Origin: [Eubacterium] yurii
GTDB taxonomy: Bacteria; Bacillota; Clostridia; Peptostreptococcales; Filifactoraceae
DNA: 64,000 bases
Reading direction: 5' to 3'
NCBI GenBank assembly: GCA_900167215.1
Contig: FUZS01000003.1
Location: 124,001-188,000, forward strand
Numbering within the stretch: the first letter of the stretch is position 1; every line of letters begins with the position of its first letter. Position numbers and translations under genes: made by a program. The notes beneath the pieces are model-generated. The model was not told the DNA's origin. It did no database searches and saw nothing but the letters and a program-made list of their open reading frames with translations. This document shows, piece after piece, positions 36,640 to 46,374 of this stretch.

Positions 36640-37926
36640 TTAAACTCTTTTTGTTTGTTTATTAAGAAAATCTATGGTATTTTTTGTACGAATACTGTCA
36701 ATAATATATTGTTTTTGCTCTTCAGGAAGTATTTCTTTAAGTTTATTTAAATCCATATTGTATTGCTTAGCCATTTTAGCAAGTTCATCTTCAAGTTGTT
36801 CTTCTTGATATGAGATATTTTCAATATCTCTTATTTTTTCAAGCACCATTGACCCTTTTACTCTTTTTTCTGCCTCTCCTCTCATTTCATTTTTCAAATC
36901 ATCGGCAGTTTTATTTATATAGCCAAGGTACATATTAATGTCCATACCTTGATATGCTAGACCTTGTGAAAATTCATTCATCATATGTTCAACTTCTGAA
37001 TCTATCATTTCAACAGGTAAGTCCATAGATGTATTTTTTACAATTGTATCAATAATTTCGTTTTCAAATTCAGAAACAGCTTTTGCTTCTTTTCTGGATT
37101 GTATTGATTTTTTAATATCTTCTTTCAATTCATCTAATGTATCAAATTCGCTTACATCTTTCACAAATTCATCATCTAATTCAGGAAGTTGTTTTTCTTG
37201 AATCTCATTTATCCTTACATTAAATGTTACCTCTGCTCCTGCAAGAGTCTTTTCCATATAATCTTGAGGGAAGGTTACATTTATTACCTTTTCTTCGCCT
37301 AAGTTCATTCCTATCAATTGTTCTTCAAATCCTTCAATAAAAGATTTAGAACCTATTATCAAAGAATAGTTTTCAGCCTTTCCACCGTCAAATGGTACTC
37401 CGTCTTTTTTGCCTTCAAAATCAAGTCTTATTATATCTTTATCTTTGACGGCTCTGTCTTCTATAGTGACATATCTGGCATTTTTATTTCTCATTGACTC
37501 CAATTCTTCATCAATTTCTTTTTCAGTCACATCAGTTTTAGGGAAAGAAATTTCCAATCCTTTATAATTTTCTACTGTAATATCAGGTTTTATTACAACT
37601 TTAACATTTATAACTATGTCTTGACCTTTTTTTATTTCCTCTACATCTATTTCAGGTCTTGCAACCGGCTCTATTGACAAGGCATCAACACCTTCAGAAT
37701 ATTCTTTACTAAATCCCATGTTAATCGCATCTTCATAGAAAAATCCTTCGCCATAATATTTATCAATCATATTCTTTGGAACTTTACCTTTTCTAAATCC
37801 TGGAATATTAATTTTACTTTTATTCTTATTATAAGCCTCATTACAGTATTTTTCAAAATCTCCTGCTGGTATTACTAATTTTAATTCGGCATTATAACCT
37901 TCTTTTTTTATCAAATCCAATGACAT
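36640..37926 (-). CDS. tig: Trigger factor
   Basis: 428 residues. Ribosome-bound chaperone and prolyl isomerase. Ribosome-binding signature NIPGFRKGKVPKNMID, central FKBP domain (DIIRLDFEGKKDGVPFDGG) and a long helical C-terminal substrate cradle. SD GGAGG. Confidence 0.98.
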   Translation of the reverse strand: MSLDLIKKEGYNAELKLVIPAGDFEKYCNEAYNKNKSKINIPGFRKGKVPKNMIDKYYGEGFFYEDAINMGFSKEYSEGVDALSIEPVARPEIDVEEIKKGQDIVINVKVVIKPDITVENYKGLEISFPKTDVTEKEIDEELESMRNKNARYVTIEDRAVKDKDIIRLDFEGKKDGVPFDGGKAENYSLIIGSKSFIEGFEEQLIGMNLGEEKVINVTFPQDYMEKTLAGAEVTFNVRINEIQEKQLPELDDEFVKDVSEFDTLDELKEDIKKSIQSRKEAKAVSEFENEIIDTIVKNTSMDLPVEMIDSEVEHMMNEFSQGLAYQGMDINMYLGYINKTADDLKNEMRGEAEKRVKGSMVLEKIRDIENISYQEEQLEDELAKMAKQYNMDLNKLKEILPEEQKQYIIDSIRTKNTIDFLNKQTKRV

Positions 37927-37961
37927 TTTATATCCTCCGTATTTTATAAGTTAGTCCTTAT

Positions 37962-37970
37962 ATTATAACA
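37962..37970 (-). promoter_or_regulatory. Extended -10 promoter of tig
   Basis: TGTTATAAT on the - strand, an exact extended -10. The hexamer 17 nt further upstream (TAGATT) is a weak -35. It lies about 35 nt before the tig start. Confidence 0.6.
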
Positions 37971-37998
37971 TAAGTTTCAAAAAAATCTATAAAAATTT

Positions 37999-39384
37999 TT
38001 ATATATTGTTTTTAATTTTTTCATCAATTTTTCTAGCAACATATACTCCACTTGCAGAAGCCTGAGACAATGAATGAGTTACTCCTGAACCATCTCCAAC
38101 TACATAAAAATTGTCTATATTTGTTTCAAGATTTTCGTTAACTTCAACATTAGAATTATAAAATTTAACCTCTACCCCATATAATAAAGTATCATTATTC
38201 GCAGTTCCAGGGGCTATCTTATCTAAAGCTTCAATCATTTCAATAATAGAATCTAACTGTCTTTTTGGAATTACAAGGCTTAAATCCCCTGGAGTGGCAT
38301 CCAGAGTTGGTGTTATAAATCCCTTTTGTATTGAACCTTGTGTACTTCTTTTCCCTCTTTTTAAATCTCCGAATCTTTGGAGTAATACTCCGCCACCCAA
38401 CATATTAGAAAGTCTTGCAATAGATTCTCCGTACTCATTACTGTTCTTAAACGGTTCTGTAAATGTATTGCTTACAAGTAATGCAAAGTTAGTATTTTCA
38501 CTTTGTAAAGAAGGATCTGAATATGAGTGTCCGTTTACTGTAACTACTCCATTTGTATTTTCAGCTACTACATCACCATAAGGGTTCATACAAAATGTTC
38601 TTACTAAGTCATTATATTTTCTTGTTTGATATACTATCTTACTCTCGTATACCTCATCAGTAATATGTTTAAATACTTCTGCTGGCAACTCAACTCTTAC
38701 TCCAATATCCACCTTGTTTTTCTTGGTAGGAATATTCATTTTGTCACATATATCACCTATCCATTTAGATCCTGAACGTCCTGCTGCCAAGATTATATAT
38801 TTTGCTGAAAAGTCTCCTTTTTTATCAGTGCTTATATAGAATTTACCATCTTTGTGTTCCAGCGTATTTACAGTTGTGTTATATATAACTTCAACTTTTT
38901 TTGAAATGTAATCAGTTATTTTTTTAAGTATATTTATATTTCTATCAGTTCCAAAGTGTCTCACTTTTGCATCTAGTAAATGTAAATCATTTTTTATGGC
39001 TAGAGTTTTTATACTACTGTTACTTGTTGAATATAATTTCACATATTGTCCATCAAAATCACATAGTACCTTATCTACATATTCCATATAATCCAACGCT
39101 TCATTTTTTCCTATGTGTTTGTATAAATCTCCACCGAAATTATTGGTAATATTGTATTTACCGTCAGAAAGACTCCCTGCACCCCCAAAACCTTTCATTA
39201 TATTACAAGGTGTACATTTAATACAGTTTTTAACCTTCCCTTCTGAAATTGGACACACTCTCTTGTTTATATGATTTCCGGAGTCTATCATCAGTATTTT
39301 TGCGTTCGTATCCATCTTTGTAAACTCATATGAAGCAAACACACCACTTGCACCTGCACCTATAATTATAACATCATAATCCAT
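37999..39384 (-). CDS. FAD-dependent oxidoreductase of the COG2509 type
   Basis: 461 residues. N-terminal dinucleotide fold VIIIGAGASGVFASYEF, a Cys-rich stretch near residues 43-65 (RVCP, NCIKCTPC) followed by GFGGAGSLSDGKYN, and a C-terminal FAD-closing block NFYVVGDGSGVTHSLSQASA. This matches a widespread uncharacterised flavoprotein family; the four clustered cysteines might bind a metal or Fe-S centre. Reaction unknown. Good SD AGGAGG. Between rbgA and tig, perhaps monocistronic. Confidence 0.85.
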   Translation of the reverse strand: MDYDVIIIGAGASGVFASYEFTKMDTNAKILMIDSGNHINKRVCPISEGKVKNCIKCTPCNIMKGFGGAGSLSDGKYNITNNFGGDLYKHIGKNEALDYMEYVDKVLCDFDGQYVKLYSTSNSSIKTLAIKNDLHLLDAKVRHFGTDRNINILKKITDYISKKVEVIYNTTVNTLEHKDGKFYISTDKKGDFSAKYIILAAGRSGSKWIGDICDKMNIPTKKNKVDIGVRVELPAEVFKHITDEVYESKIVYQTRKYNDLVRTFCMNPYGDVVAENTNGVVTVNGHSYSDPSLQSENTNFALLVSNTFTEPFKNSNEYGESIARLSNMLGGGVLLQRFGDLKRGKRSTQGSIQKGFITPTLDATPGDLSLVIPKRQLDSIIEMIEALDKIAPGTANNDTLLYGVEVKFYNSNVEVNENLETNIDNFYVVGDGSGVTHSLSQASASGVYVARKIDEKIKNNI

Positions 39385-39445
39385 TAAAATAACTACCTCC
39401 TGATTATTTACAAAATATTATATATTAATTTATAAAAAATGCACT

Positions 39446-40306
39446 TTAAATATAATCAAGTTGAATTTTACCATATTTTCCTGCTCTAAAGTCATTAAGT
39501 ACAGCATTTGAAAGTCTATAATAATCTATTTCCTTATTTTTTTTATATCCTCTCTTAGCAGCTATTTTTTCAGATATTATCTCAAAATCTGTTTCATCCA
39601 TATCTATATTAAACTCTGAGAACAATCTTATTTGCTTATTATTTTTTATTAAGTATTGAATAAACTCGTAATAAATCTCTTCTATTTCAACAATAGAATC
39701 TTTTATACTTCCCAAAAATGAAAGCTTATTCGCTACTGAAACATCTTCAATTTTTGGCCATAATATTCCAGGAGTATCAAGTAACTCAATATTACCTTTA
39801 ATTTTAAGCCATTGCTGGGATTTAGTTATCCCCGGTGTATCGCCCGTTTTAGCACTTTTTTTGCCTATAATTTGGTTTATCAATGTTGACTTTCCAACGT
39901 TAGGTATACCTACTATCATAATTCTTAAATTTTTATTTATTATACCTTTATTCTTATTTTTGTTATAGTTTTCTTCTTTTATGGTATCCAATAATTTCAT
40001 TAAAGCAGAAGTTCCTGTCTTATCAATCGCATTGATAGATATAACATAATCGTTATTTTCTTTATAATAATCAATAAATTTTTTTAAGGTATCCTCAGCT
40101 GTCAAATCTTTTTTAGTCAATACGATAATCTTTTTCTTATTTGATATCATATTATCTATATCAGGATTTTTTGTGCTTATGGGAGCTCTGGCATCTAAAA
40201 TTTCAATAACAAGATCCACTAGTTTTAAATTTTTAACTATACCTTCTCTTGTTTTTTTCATATGCCCGGGATACCAGTTGATAGAATTTTTTCCTGTTGT
40301 ATCCAT
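39446..40306 (-). CDS. rbgA: Ribosome biogenesis GTPase RbgA/YlqF
   Basis: 286 residues. Circularly permuted GTPase: G4 VLTKKD and the G5-like SINA come before G1 GIPNVGKSTL and G3 DTPGI. N-terminal NWYPGHMKKTRE is diagnostic. Acts late in 50S assembly. Downstream of rplS, the usual Firmicute arrangement. Confidence 0.96.
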   Translation of the reverse strand: MDTTGKNSINWYPGHMKKTREGIVKNLKLVDLVIEILDARAPISTKNPDIDNMISNKKKIIVLTKKDLTAEDTLKKFIDYYKENNDYVISINAIDKTGTSALMKLLDTIKEENYNKNKNKGIINKNLRIMIVGIPNVGKSTLINQIIGKKSAKTGDTPGITKSQQWLKIKGNIELLDTPGILWPKIEDVSVANKLSFLGSIKDSIVEIEEIYYEFIQYLIKNNKQIRLFSEFNIDMDETDFEIISEKIAAKRGYKKNKEIDYYRLSNAVLNDFRAGKYGKIQLDYI

Positions 40307-40376
40307 AATTATTATCCTTTAAACTAAATAAAAAGCTACCAACTTAGTAAAACATAAATTGGTAGCCTCAGCATGA

Positions 40377-40727
40377 TTATTTGTTTCTTACAGCTTCTTT
40401 AACTTTTGCAGCTTTACCTGAACGTTGTCTCAAGTAATTAATCTTAGCTCTTCTTACTTTACCTTTTCTTGTAACTTCAATCTTTTCAATAGATGGTGAA
40501 TGTAGAGGGAATATCTTCTCAACTCCGACACCGAAAGATATCTTTCTTACTGTAAAAGTTTCTCTTATACCACCGTTTTGTCTTTTAATTACAACACCCT
40601 CAAAAATTTGGATTCTTTCTCTTTTACCTTCTTTTACTCTTATGTGAACTTTAACAGTGTCACCGGCACCAAAGTTAGGCAAGTCTTGTTTTAACTGTCT
40701 TTGCTCAATTTCTCTTATCTTTTCCAT
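40377..40727 (-). CDS. rplS: 50S ribosomal protein L19
   Basis: 116 residues from [17 protein letters not shown], with GGAGG 5 nt upstream; the ORF runs further up through the leader but that part is not L19. Contains [40 protein letters not shown] and [14 protein letters not shown] structured leader and consensus promoter precede it. Confidence 0.98.
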   Translation of the reverse strand: MEKIREIEQRQLKQDLPNFGAGDTVKVHIRVKEGKRERIQIFEGVVIKRQNGGIRETFTVRKISFGVGVEKIFPLHSPSIEKIEVTRKGKVRRAKINYLRQRSGKAAKVKEAVRNK

Positions 40728-40743
40728 TATATCCTCCAAAAAA

Positions 40744-40777
40744 TATGTTCTTAATGAAATGCCACCAGAGGAACACA
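40744..40777 (-). ncRNA. L19-type leader hairpin
   Basis: On the - strand TGTGTTC (40777-40771), loop with CTCTGGTGGCATTTCATTAA, then GAACATA (40750-40744), between promoter and SD. This resembles the rplS leader hairpin known in Firmicutes, thought to bind L19; assignment is by position and form only. Confidence 0.5.
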
Positions 40778-40798
40778 CTTATATAAATTAACCAATAA

Positions 40799-40827
40799 AT
40801 TATATAAAATTTATTATATTTTGTCAA
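40799..40827 (-). promoter_or_regulatory. Promoter of rplS
   Basis: Perfect consensus on the - strand: TTGACA (40827-40822), 17 nt, TATAAT (40804-40799). Confidence 0.93.
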
Positions 40828-40893
40828 CCAGATTTTAGAATTTTACAAATATTTCTAAGTATTTTAAAATTAAAATCTAAAATTCTTAACATA

Positions 40894-41835
40894 TTAATTT
40901 ACCACATTTATTGGTTTCCCTGAAACATATGCTTCTAAATTTTCTTTTAAAATTTCCAGCATTTTTTTCCTTGTTTCGTATGCAGCCCACCCTATATGAG
41001 GTGTTATCACTATATTTTTACTCTTTAGCAATACATTATTTTTTTCTATAGGCTCTTTTGTAGTTACATCAATATATGCCTTTGAAATCTTTCCTGAATT
41101 TAATGCTTCAGAGATAGCCTCTTCATCTATTAATCCTCCTCTTGCTGTATTGATAAATACAACACCATCTTTCATCTTTGCAATAGTATTCTTATTTATA
41201 AATTTTTCATTATCTTTTGTCAAAGGAATATGAAGAGATATAATATCTGATTTTTGTAAAAGTTCATCATAACTTACAAATTTTTTATCTGATGAATCTG
41301 ATTTTCTCCTGTTAATAAGTACGTTCATATCAAATGCTAAGGCTTTTTTTTCAACAGCCTTCGCAGTGTTTCCATATCCTACTATACCTATGGTTTTCCC
41401 TGCTAGGTTATGAGTTACATGTTTATACAAAGTAAATATCTTTGATTGACTCCATTCACCATTTTTTACAGCTGTATCATAATCTCTAATATTGTAAAAA
41501 GCATCTAATAAAAACGCAAATACTAACTCAGATACATTGCTTGAAGCATACGAAGGAATATTGCTTACAACAATATTTTTCTCTCTGCAATAAGCAACAT
41601 CTATATTATTATATCCTGTTGCCAGCTCCACTATAAATTTTATATTTGGACATGCATCAACTACCTCTTTTGTTATTTCACACTTATTTGTAAATACTAT
41701 CTGGGCATCTCCAATGTTTTTTATAATATCCTCCTTGTCTGTAAAGTCATAGGATAATACTTCATGTTCACTTAAAAAATCAAATGATAGGTCATTGTAC
41801 AAAACACTGTACGCATCAAGAATAACAATTTTCAT
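40894..41835 (-). CDS. D-2-hydroxyacid dehydrogenase (glycerate/hydroxypyruvate reductase type)
   Basis: 313 residues. NAD-binding GKTIGIVGYGNTAKAVEKKA; catalytic Arg in VFINTARGGLIDEEA, Glu in VTTKEPI and His in ITPHIGWAAYE. N-terminal flavodoxin-like substrate domain. Reduces a 2-keto acid with NAD(P)H; substrate cannot be told from sequence. SD GAGGAA. Between ftsY and rplS on the same strand. Confidence 0.92.
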   Translation of the reverse strand: MKIVILDAYSVLYNDLSFDFLSEHEVLSYDFTDKEDIIKNIGDAQIVFTNKCEITKEVVDACPNIKFIVELATGYNNIDVAYCREKNIVVSNIPSYASSNVSELVFAFLLDAFYNIRDYDTAVKNGEWSQSKIFTLYKHVTHNLAGKTIGIVGYGNTAKAVEKKALAFDMNVLINRRKSDSSDKKFVSYDELLQKSDIISLHIPLTKDNEKFINKNTIAKMKDGVVFINTARGGLIDEEAISEALNSGKISKAYIDVTTKEPIEKNNVLLKSKNIVITPHIGWAAYETRKKMLEILKENLEAYVSGKPINVVN

Positions 41836-41891
41836 AACTTAAAATTCCTCTCTGATGTAATTAAAATACTTAGAAGTAAGAGATATTTCAT

Positions 41892-43100
41892 TTAAAATAA
41901 TGCGTCTACAAAATTTTTATAATCAAATTCCTGTAAATCTTCAACTTTTTCCCCTACACCTATAAATTTCACAGGTAATTTATATTCATCCACTATAGAA
42001 AGCACTACACCACCTTTTGCCGTTCCATCAAGCTTTGTAAGAATCACACCTGTAAGTTCAACGGCTTCATTAAAAGTTTTTACTTGATTAAGTGCATTTT
42101 GACCTGTAGTTGCATCAATAACAAGCAAGACTTCCTTTTTTGCTTCAGGATATTGTTTATTTATAATCCTCATTATCTTACTAAGTTCATTCATAAGATT
42201 TACTTTATTATGGAGTCTTCCAGCTGTATCACAAATCAGTATATCTGTATTTTTTGACTTTGCTCTTTGTATTGCATCATAAATTACAGCAGAAGGATCT
42301 GCTCCACTTTCATTATGTCTTACAATATCAACTTTGGCTCTCTTCGACCAAATTTCAAGCTGTTCTTCAGCTGCAGCCCTAAAAGTATCTCCTGCTGCAA
42401 GTATGACAGATTTACCCTCATTTTTAAATCTCGAAGCTAACTTTCCTATTGTAGTAGTTTTTCCTACTCCATTTACTCCTACAATAACTATTATATTTTT
42501 TTGATTCTCAATATCAAGCTTTGATTTATTATTTTCAAGCAATTCATACAAAACTTCTTTTAACTCAGGTTTTACCAAATTTACATCATTAATATTTTTT
42601 TTCTTGATATTTTTTTTCAAATTTTCTACTATTTTAAGTGTAGTATCAAAACTTATATCACTTGTAATTAATATCTCTTCAAGTTCCTCATACAAATCAT
42701 CATCAATTTTTAAAGAACCCTTAAATAAATTATCAAACTTTTCAGTGAAAGAGTCACTTGTCTTTTTAAGACCTTCCTTAAGTCTAGCAAATATACCTTT
42801 TTTTTCAATAACTTCAGTATCTTTGACTTCTGAAATTTCTTCCGTTTCTTTAATTTCTTGAACTTCTATTTCTTCCTTAACTTCACTTGTATCTTCGCAA
42901 TCTATTACCTCATCAGCATTTTTAATTTCTTCAAAAATAGTTTTTTCCATAGAAGTATTTAAATCAGTTTCATCTTCAAAACTTCCATCATTTTGCTCGC
43001 TATCAAGTTGGATGTCTTCTATTTCACTTTTTAAATTTTCTTCTTCATTTTTTTTTGCTTGATCTTTTTTAAATAAATTTTCAAATAGTTTTAATGCCAT
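41892..43100 (-). CDS. ftsY: Signal recognition particle receptor FtsY
   Basis: 402 residues. Acidic, Lys/Glu-rich A domain for about the first 110 residues, then the NG GTPase: IVGVNGVGKTTTIGKLA, LAAGDTFRAAAEEQLE, ILICDTAGRLHNK, VILTKLDGTAKGG and the C-terminal helix GEKVEDLQEFDY. Pairs with Ffh at the membrane. The hypothetical and Fur genes lie just upstream in the same direction. Confidence 0.97.
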   Translation of the reverse strand: MALKLFENLFKKDQAKKNEEENLKSEIEDIQLDSEQNDGSFEDETDLNTSMEKTIFEEIKNADEVIDCEDTSEVKEEIEVQEIKETEEISEVKDTEVIEKKGIFARLKEGLKKTSDSFTEKFDNLFKGSLKIDDDLYEELEEILITSDISFDTTLKIVENLKKNIKKKNINDVNLVKPELKEVLYELLENNKSKLDIENQKNIIVIVGVNGVGKTTTIGKLASRFKNEGKSVILAAGDTFRAAAEEQLEIWSKRAKVDIVRHNESGADPSAVIYDAIQRAKSKNTDILICDTAGRLHNKVNLMNELSKIMRIINKQYPEAKKEVLLVIDATTGQNALNQVKTFNEAVELTGVILTKLDGTAKGGVVLSIVDEYKLPVKFIGVGEKVEDLQEFDYKNFVDALF

Positions 43101-43121
43101 TATTAATCCCCTATATATAGC

Positions 43122-43577
43122 TTAATAAAGATACTTAGACTTACCACTTAATTGTGTATCTACTACAATATCCCTAATTTTGAAAAATTCATGAATAGAT
43201 TTTTCAGAAAAATCAACTATTATCACAAATTTAATTGAGTCTGAATAATCTAAAAAAGTATATAGTTTATAATCCACCCTTATATTTTCAAAATCATGTC
43301 TAATGAGTAATTCTTCTTCTATTTTATAAATAAAATTTCCAACCATTCTTTCAACTTCATGTTCTCTTAAGTTTATTTCATCTAAAGTTCTAATCTTTGT
43401 ATCATGCCCATTATATTCGGCTATTGCAACCACATTTGATGGAATCATACAGTCGTAAATAAACATGTCTTCATAGTTAAACTCATCTGTAATATCAATG
43501 CATGACAAAAAACTAACCATACGTCTTATTTCATTTAGTATATCTTTACTACTTATTTTATTTTCCTTTCCTGTCAA
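43122..43577 (-). CDS. Hypothetical protein
   Basis: 151 residues, TTG start with AGAGGTG 5 nt upstream. Not recognised. No membrane segment or signal peptide; acidic, with two regions that look alpha/beta (VVAIAEYNGHDTKIRTLDEI and SIKFVIIVDFSEKSIHEF). The tail ends GKSKYLY. Lies 15 nt after the Fur-family gene and 21 nt before ftsY, so it probably shares their transcript. Confidence 0.7.
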   Translation of the reverse strand: MTGKENKISSKDILNEIRRMVSFLSCIDITDEFNYEDMFIYDCMIPSNVVAIAEYNGHDTKIRTLDEINLREHEVERMVGNFIYKIEEELLIRHDFENIRVDYKLYTFLDYSDSIKFVIIVDFSEKSIHEFFKIRDIVVDTQLSGKSKYLY

Positions 43578-43592
43578 TATAACACCTCTAAT

Positions 43593-44003
43593 TTATTTTT
43601 CATTTTTACAATCATTACACAAACCTTTAAATTCGAATTTATATCCTGTGATTTCATAACCCTCCACATTATTGTCAACTATGACAGCAGGAGATTTTTC
43701 TAAAACTCTTCTTTTTCCGCAATCATCACAAACTATATACATTCGGTTTTTAGAATTTTCTTCTTTGAGTCTGTACCATCTCTTGTCATCTTTTTCCATC
43801 TTCTCAAGGAATCCAATGTCACAAAATACCTCAAGATTTCTATATATTGTTGACATATCAGCACCATGAACTAGTCTATCCCTAAGATCATTTACTGTAA
43901 TAAAGTCCTTGTTTTCCAAAAAAAACTCAATTATTTCTACTTTTGCCTTAGTAATTCTTTTATCGTCTTCTCTTAACATATTTAAAACATCTTCCAATTT
44001 CAT
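43593..44003 (-). CDS. Fur-family regulator lacking most sensory histidines
   Basis: 136 residues from MKLEDVLNMLREDDKRITKA; GGAGG precedes this ATG, while the upstream ATG overlaps the SD. Winged helix with STIYRNLEVFCDIGFLEKM is typical Fur. The two structural zinc pairs CDDC and CNDC are kept. However, the His-rich metal-sensing motif before CxxC (HHHH-type) reads NSKNRMYIVC, the usual His before the second CxxC is Phe/Lys, and only one His occurs in the protein. Metal sensing is therefore doubtful. Confidence 0.88.
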   Translation of the reverse strand: MKLEDVLNMLREDDKRITKAKVEIIEFFLENKDFITVNDLRDRLVHGADMSTIYRNLEVFCDIGFLEKMEKDDKRWYRLKEENSKNRMYIVCDDCGKRRVLEKSPAVIVDNNVEGYEITGYKFEFKGLCNDCKNEK

Positions 44004-44074
44004 AAAAACCTCCATAGCTATACATGAGCTTAATTATGCTTGATAAAAACAAAAAAATTAAATCTAAAAATACA

Positions 44075-45802
44075 TTACTTAAGACTATCAATTTTATTAC
44101 TAAATACATCAAGTGCTTTATGAATAGTTTCTTTTTTTGTTATATCAACGCCTGCTATTTGAAGCTGTTCTATAGGATAGTGCTTATTGCCGTCTTTTAG
44201 AAAATTAATATATTTTGTAATGTTTTTAGCATCTTTTAGGATACTTTGAGATAAGAATGTGGCACATGAAAAACCTGTAGCATACTTATAAACATAAAAA
44301 TCAGAATAGAAATGCGGTATTCTCGCCCATTCTAATGATATTTTGTCATTAAGTTTTAAAGTTGGATAGTAGACTTTATTTAGATTATAATAGATTTCAT
44401 TTAAGCTTTCAGCAGTCATTACTTCACCTTCTGCTATTTTTTCATGTACTATCTTTTCAAACTCTGCAAATAATGTTTGTCTAAACACGGTTGTTCTAAA
44501 TTGCTCAATATTATATACTGTTAAGTTTTTCTTTTCTTCATTATTATTAGTATTTTTTATCATATAATCAAGAAGTAATAACTCGTTTGTAGTAGAAGCC
44601 ACTTCAGCTACAAATATAGTATAATTAGATTGAAAATACGGATTATTTTTCCTAGAATAGTAGCTGTGAATAGAGTGACCTATCTCATGAGCAATTGTAA
44701 ATAATGAAAACATATCATCAGTATGATTTAAAAGGATATAAGGATTTGTATCATACGAACCAAAAGAATATGCTCCTGATTTTTTACCATTCTTAGGATA
44801 GACATCCATCCATCTTTCATCAAAGCCTTTTTTCAAGAGACTTTGATATTCTTCTCCCAAAGGCAATAAAGCATCTAAAATTATTTTTTTAGAGTCTTCA
44901 AAAGTATATTTCTCATTATTTTCTTTAGTAATTGGTACATAAACGTCATAGTTTGCTATCTCATCAAGTCCCAATTCTTTTTTCTTTATATCTATATACT
45001 CACTTAGCTTAGGTATATAATCGTGTACTGCTTCTATCAAGGTATCATAGACTTCCAGACCTACATTGTCTTGAAACAATTCCTCGTGTATATTACCATT
45101 ATACTTTCTTACCTTAGCTAATTTTTCTTTCCCTTTAACATGTCCATAGTAGTCACTTGCAAATGTATTTATATACTTTGCGTAGGTATCATACATCTTA
45201 TCAAAAGATTCTTTTCTTACTTTTCTATCCTTATCAATTTGCATCAATGAGAAATTAGCATGAGTAAGTTGTCTTTTTTCCTTGTCAGATTCGATTATCG
45301 GAAAAGACATGTCTGCATAAGACAACATGTAAAAACTATTTTCTGAATCTGATGCAATATCTTGAGCTATACTTATAAGATATTCTTCATTTTGGGACAA
45401 TATATGTTCTTTATTTCTGAGTATTCTTTCTACAACTTGCTTATAGTCAGATTTATCAGTTGAATTTAAAAATTCATTAAGTTTTTTTTCATCTAAAGAA
45501 AGTATCAAAGGGTTAAATGAAGAAAATTTTTCATCAACTTTAGAAGATAAATCTTCCACTTCAAGTACAAGCTTTTGATTTTTAGGAACTGTAGTATCTT
45601 CATCCCTCTTCATATTTGAATATGCTACTAATCTTGATACTATAATCATTGTTTTTTCAATTATATTTAATAGATGTTCAATATCCTCACCATTTTTAAC
45701 TTCATTATATTCTTCCATCAGATTCCTTACTTTATTTATATCATCTTGAATCTGTTTGTCATCTTTATATATCAAAGACAAATCCCAATCATAATTACTC
45801 AT
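44075..45802 (-). CDS. pepF: Oligoendopeptidase F
   Basis: 575 residues from MSNYDWDLSLIYKDD, behind AAAGG. M3 zinc peptidase with HEIGHSIHSYYS (HExxH) and the downstream Glu in FVAEVASTTNELLL. Cleaves cytoplasmic peptides of about 7-17 residues. Long N-terminal helical domain as in the family. Its neighbours pgi and Gx transporter give no specific link. Confidence 0.96.
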   Translation of the reverse strand: MSNYDWDLSLIYKDDKQIQDDINKVRNLMEEYNEVKNGEDIEHLLNIIEKTMIIVSRLVAYSNMKRDEDTTVPKNQKLVLEVEDLSSKVDEKFSSFNPLILSLDEKKLNEFLNSTDKSDYKQVVERILRNKEHILSQNEEYLISIAQDIASDSENSFYMLSYADMSFPIIESDKEKRQLTHANFSLMQIDKDRKVRKESFDKMYDTYAKYINTFASDYYGHVKGKEKLAKVRKYNGNIHEELFQDNVGLEVYDTLIEAVHDYIPKLSEYIDIKKKELGLDEIANYDVYVPITKENNEKYTFEDSKKIILDALLPLGEEYQSLLKKGFDERWMDVYPKNGKKSGAYSFGSYDTNPYILLNHTDDMFSLFTIAHEIGHSIHSYYSRKNNPYFQSNYTIFVAEVASTTNELLLLDYMIKNTNNNEEKKNLTVYNIEQFRTTVFRQTLFAEFEKIVHEKIAEGEVMTAESLNEIYYNLNKVYYPTLKLNDKISLEWARIPHFYSDFYVYKYATGFSCATFLSQSILKDAKNITKYINFLKDGNKHYPIEQLQIAGVDITKKETIHKALDVFSNKIDSLK

Positions 45803-45847
45803 ATAACAACCTTTCTTCAAATTATATAATAAGTTATTTATTTTAAA

Positions 45848-46366
45848 CTATCTTTGTTCAGTTTTAATTATTTTTTTAATATGATTTATTAAAAACAACG
45901 AGGATAAACCTGTAAAAAATCCGGTTAATATCGAAAACAAAGACATATAAGGGAGATAGTAAAATATTTTTATATTTGATAAAACCATTGCAGATACAAC
46001 AAGTTGACCTATATTGAAAAAAAACGAACCTATTATTGAAATTCCAATAGGACTTATTGACTTTAAGTTCATCATTTTAACAAAAGTCATTGATATAATA
46101 CTTAAAACACCACCTGCGAAACTATATAAAAAAGTCGACATACCTCCATAGAATGTAGAGGATAAAAAAATTCTCATTAAAAGGACAGCCATTGCATCTT
46201 TGAAGCCAAAAATAAATAAACATGTCAATGAAAGTATGTTTGATAGTCCTAATTTAGCTCCTGGAGCCAGAATATTTAAAGGTGGCAACATGCTTTCTAT
46301 ATAATATAATATCAAAGAAAAAGACAGCATAATTGCCAAAAATACTATTTTAGTAGTTTTTTTCAT
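45848..46366 (-). CDS. Gx transporter family membrane protein (Hpre_diP_synt_I)
   Basis: 172 residues, about five hydrophobic segments. PPLNILAPGAKLGLSNI and LLMRIFLSSTFYGG are typical of this family, which includes proteins once named heptaprenyl diphosphate synthase component I, now seen as ECF-like transporters. No prenyl synthase gene is adjacent. Substrate unknown. SD AGGT; 8 nt after pgi and 45 nt before pepF. Confidence 0.85.
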   Translation of the reverse strand: MKKTTKIVFLAIMLSFSLILYYIESMLPPLNILAPGAKLGLSNILSLTCLFIFGFKDAMAVLLMRIFLSSTFYGGMSTFLYSFAGGVLSIISMTFVKMMNLKSISPIGISIIGSFFFNIGQLVVSAMVLSNIKIFYYLPYMSLFSILTGFFTGLSSLFLINHIKKIIKTEQR

Positions 46367-46374
46367 TATAATAC

